From Inia geoffrensis (lineage: Eukaryota > Chordata > Mammalia > Artiodactyla > Iniidae), in contig JAZAQT010000029.1 in the NCBI GenBank assembly GCA_036417435.1, forward strand, positions 558,001-622,000: DNA of 64,000 nt. The letters run 5' to 3'. The notes beneath the pieces are model-generated. The model was not told the origin of the DNA. It ran no database searches and worked only from the letters and a program-made list of their open reading frames with translations. Shown in pieces: positions 62,427 to 64,000 of this stretch (position 1 is the stretch's first letter; each line of letters starts with the position of its first letter). Position numbers and translations under genes: made by a program.

Positions 62427-64000
62427 TGGTAAATCCAAGATTCCTCACAAGCCCTGAAGGACTTATTTAAGAATTTCTCTCTATTTGACAGCCCTTGTGT
62501 TTTCTTTTTCAAATTTATTTTTATAAGGGGATTTAGCTTATTGACACTGCTGTGTGTATCCTGCTGTACACAAATGATTTTCTTATGGAGACCTATAATT
62601 GTATGGGTTTTAATATTCTTCATAGTCAGGTATATTCCTAGGTTTTGAATACGGGGTGTTGAGTCCATTTGGTTGAGCAAGGAGTAGGTCTTGTCTAATA
62701 TATATTTGGCTTATGGAATGGTATCTGTCCTAATGGCAACCTCTGGTTTTATGCAGCCTCCCCACTCTCCTTTCCCCTTAAGCAAGCCTAAGTTTCTTTT
62801 GTAAATGTGAGAGTCTGTTGTGTTTTGTAATGCAGTTCACACGTAGCCGTGTTTACATTCCCGGTATTAGTGATATCTTATGATGTTTCTTTTTCTGTGC
62901 GACTTATTTCACTTAGAATCATCATAACTAAATCCTCTCATTATGCTGCTACTGGTCTGTTGCCATTGATTTCATTGTTGAGTGATATTCCATTGTAGGG
63001 ATGTACCACAACTTCTATATGCATTTTTCTCTTTCTGGGCTATTAAAGTTGTACCATAGTCAAGGATCCCGTACACAGAGCAGCCCCAAACTTTGGTGTG
63101 GCTGTGTCTTTTTCATTGAAATTTTCCGAATCTAGAGCACCATAAGTGGAAGTGCCCTAGGCTCTCTAGCTTGGTTTTTTCTTTGTTCCAGGAAACACCA
63201 TCCACTTCTCCAGAGTGGCTGTTGGCAATTTACATCCCGCCCATCAGCATAACAAGGCTGCTGGTTCTCCATGGCCTGTCCTGCCTCTCTGGATTTTACA
63301 CTTTTTTCAGACGGCCCTTTGGATCGGTGGGAAGTGAGACTTCCTTGTAGTGCGGATTTCCATTGCAGGCTTGCTTGGTTGGCCAAAAAGGGCGTATGCG
63401 TTTTTTCCTGAATATATTCAGGAAAAAACGCATACGCCCTTTTTGGCCAAGTGCATCACTGTCGAACTGCTGCCTCTTTTCCTACTCTTTCAGAGCAATT
63501 CTTATCTACCCCCTGATATCTGTTTTCTGCAATTCTGCGTCGCGTTCAAGTCCTCTTCACAGCCTTCCTTCAATAAATTTTTGGATGATAGGGGTCATTT
63601 GGAACTCTGCAGGATTGTGAGTTACAGTGCCAAAAATCTCCTTTTCTCAACTCGCTTTCTTGTGAGCTGACCGCAAACCCGAAGAATTGCTTCAGGCCCT
63701 AATCTCGTTCCGGCATGGCACGCCGAGCCTTTGGTGAATTCTCCTTCCTGTAGGGAAATCAGAGTTCAATGTGCCCGTCCAAACACATCGAGTAAGCCGC
63801 TCATTCGTTCTCCTTATTCCTGTTCATCTTCCACAGAAATTGCAAACTGTGCCAAACAAGAGGTCAAAGGCTCTGACTCTCCAAGTGGGGAGAATGTTAA
63901 TATCGCATCTGGAACGGCGAACTCGAGTACCAGGCGGTGAAAATGGCGATGAGTTTTAAAATTTTGCCTGATCACTTCGTGGACCATATTCTGGGATTTC
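62427..64000. repeat. Unit U37, cut by window edge
   Basis: The first 1,574 bp of a unit. L1 part 62499-63374; palindrome 63379-63450 is perfect. It has cacgccgagcc like U35 and U36 but caggcggtg, so no CTCF-like core. Confidence 0.97.

Larger units (their letters stand above)
1..64000. repeat. Macrosatellite array, 1,734-bp unit, about 36.9 copies
   Basis: The same unit recurs head to tail from the first to the last base. Using the string tggtaaatcc as phase mark, starts fall at 1, 1735, 3469, 5203, 6938 and so on to 62427. All copies lie in the same orientation, with no interruption, inversion or foreign insertion. Neighbouring copies differ by a small number of substitutions. Each unit is a composite of an antisense L1 3' end, a 72-bp palindrome and a CpG-rich unidentified segment. 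The array runs off both edges, so total length and chromosomal location cannot be read here. The L1 content makes a mammalian genome the only sensible host. Confidence 0.98.

Noticed and set aside
1..64000. CENP-B box that would mark a centromeric satellite
   Set aside because: Scanning for TTCG followed by the required A and CGGG spacing, and the reverse form, gave no match in the unit. Centromeric location stays possible but unsupported.

Overview
The window is a single uninterrupted tandem array. A unit of about 1,734 bp is repeated head to tail 36 times in full, with a 37th copy cut by the right edge. Neither array edge lies inside the window, and there is no unique flanking sequence. Position 1 is used as the arbitrary start of unit 1 (U1). 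Thirty-two of the 36 full units are exactly 1,734 bp. U4, U23 and U24 are 1,735 bp and U12 is 1,733 bp. I see no protein-coding gene, RNA gene, CRISPR array, operon or other prokaryotic feature. The many 60-130 codon open frames recur only because the DNA recurs.

The organism is very probably a mammal and likely a cetartiodactyl, with ruminants favoured. The left half of every unit (about bases 73-948 in U1) is an old LINE-1 3' end in antisense orientation. Its minus strand encodes a decayed copy of the L1 ORF2 C-terminus followed by a 3' UTR whose order of motifs recalls cetartiodactyl L1. Next comes a 72-bp, nearly perfect, loop-less palindrome (953-1024 in U1) whose ends resemble the short palindromic mariner elements of ruminants. 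The remaining 710 bp (1025-1734 in U1) is CpG-rich for mammalian DNA and I do not recognise it. The array is therefore a macrosatellite built from transposon debris plus one unidentified segment.

Above the 1.73-kb unit there is higher-order structure, read from shared rare variants. U5-U10 and U11-U16 form a duplicated six-unit block (10.4 kb), which itself contains a dimer duplication (U6-U7 and U8-U9). U18-U19 and U20-U21 form a duplicated dimer. A four-unit block of 6,936 bp (about 43.8-50.7 kb) is repeated immediately (50.7-57.7 kb) with no difference at any position I compared. U35 and U36 are a recent single-unit duplication. The pattern fits repeated unequal exchange or amplification with local homogenisation, as in centromeric or macrosatellite arrays.

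Two features stand out at sequence level. The palindrome arms covary in places; U2 carries a matched pair of changes in both arms. Eight units in the right half carry a two-base variant that creates an 11-bp match to the core of the CTCF-binding consensus, while all other units lack it. Function is not demonstrated for either.
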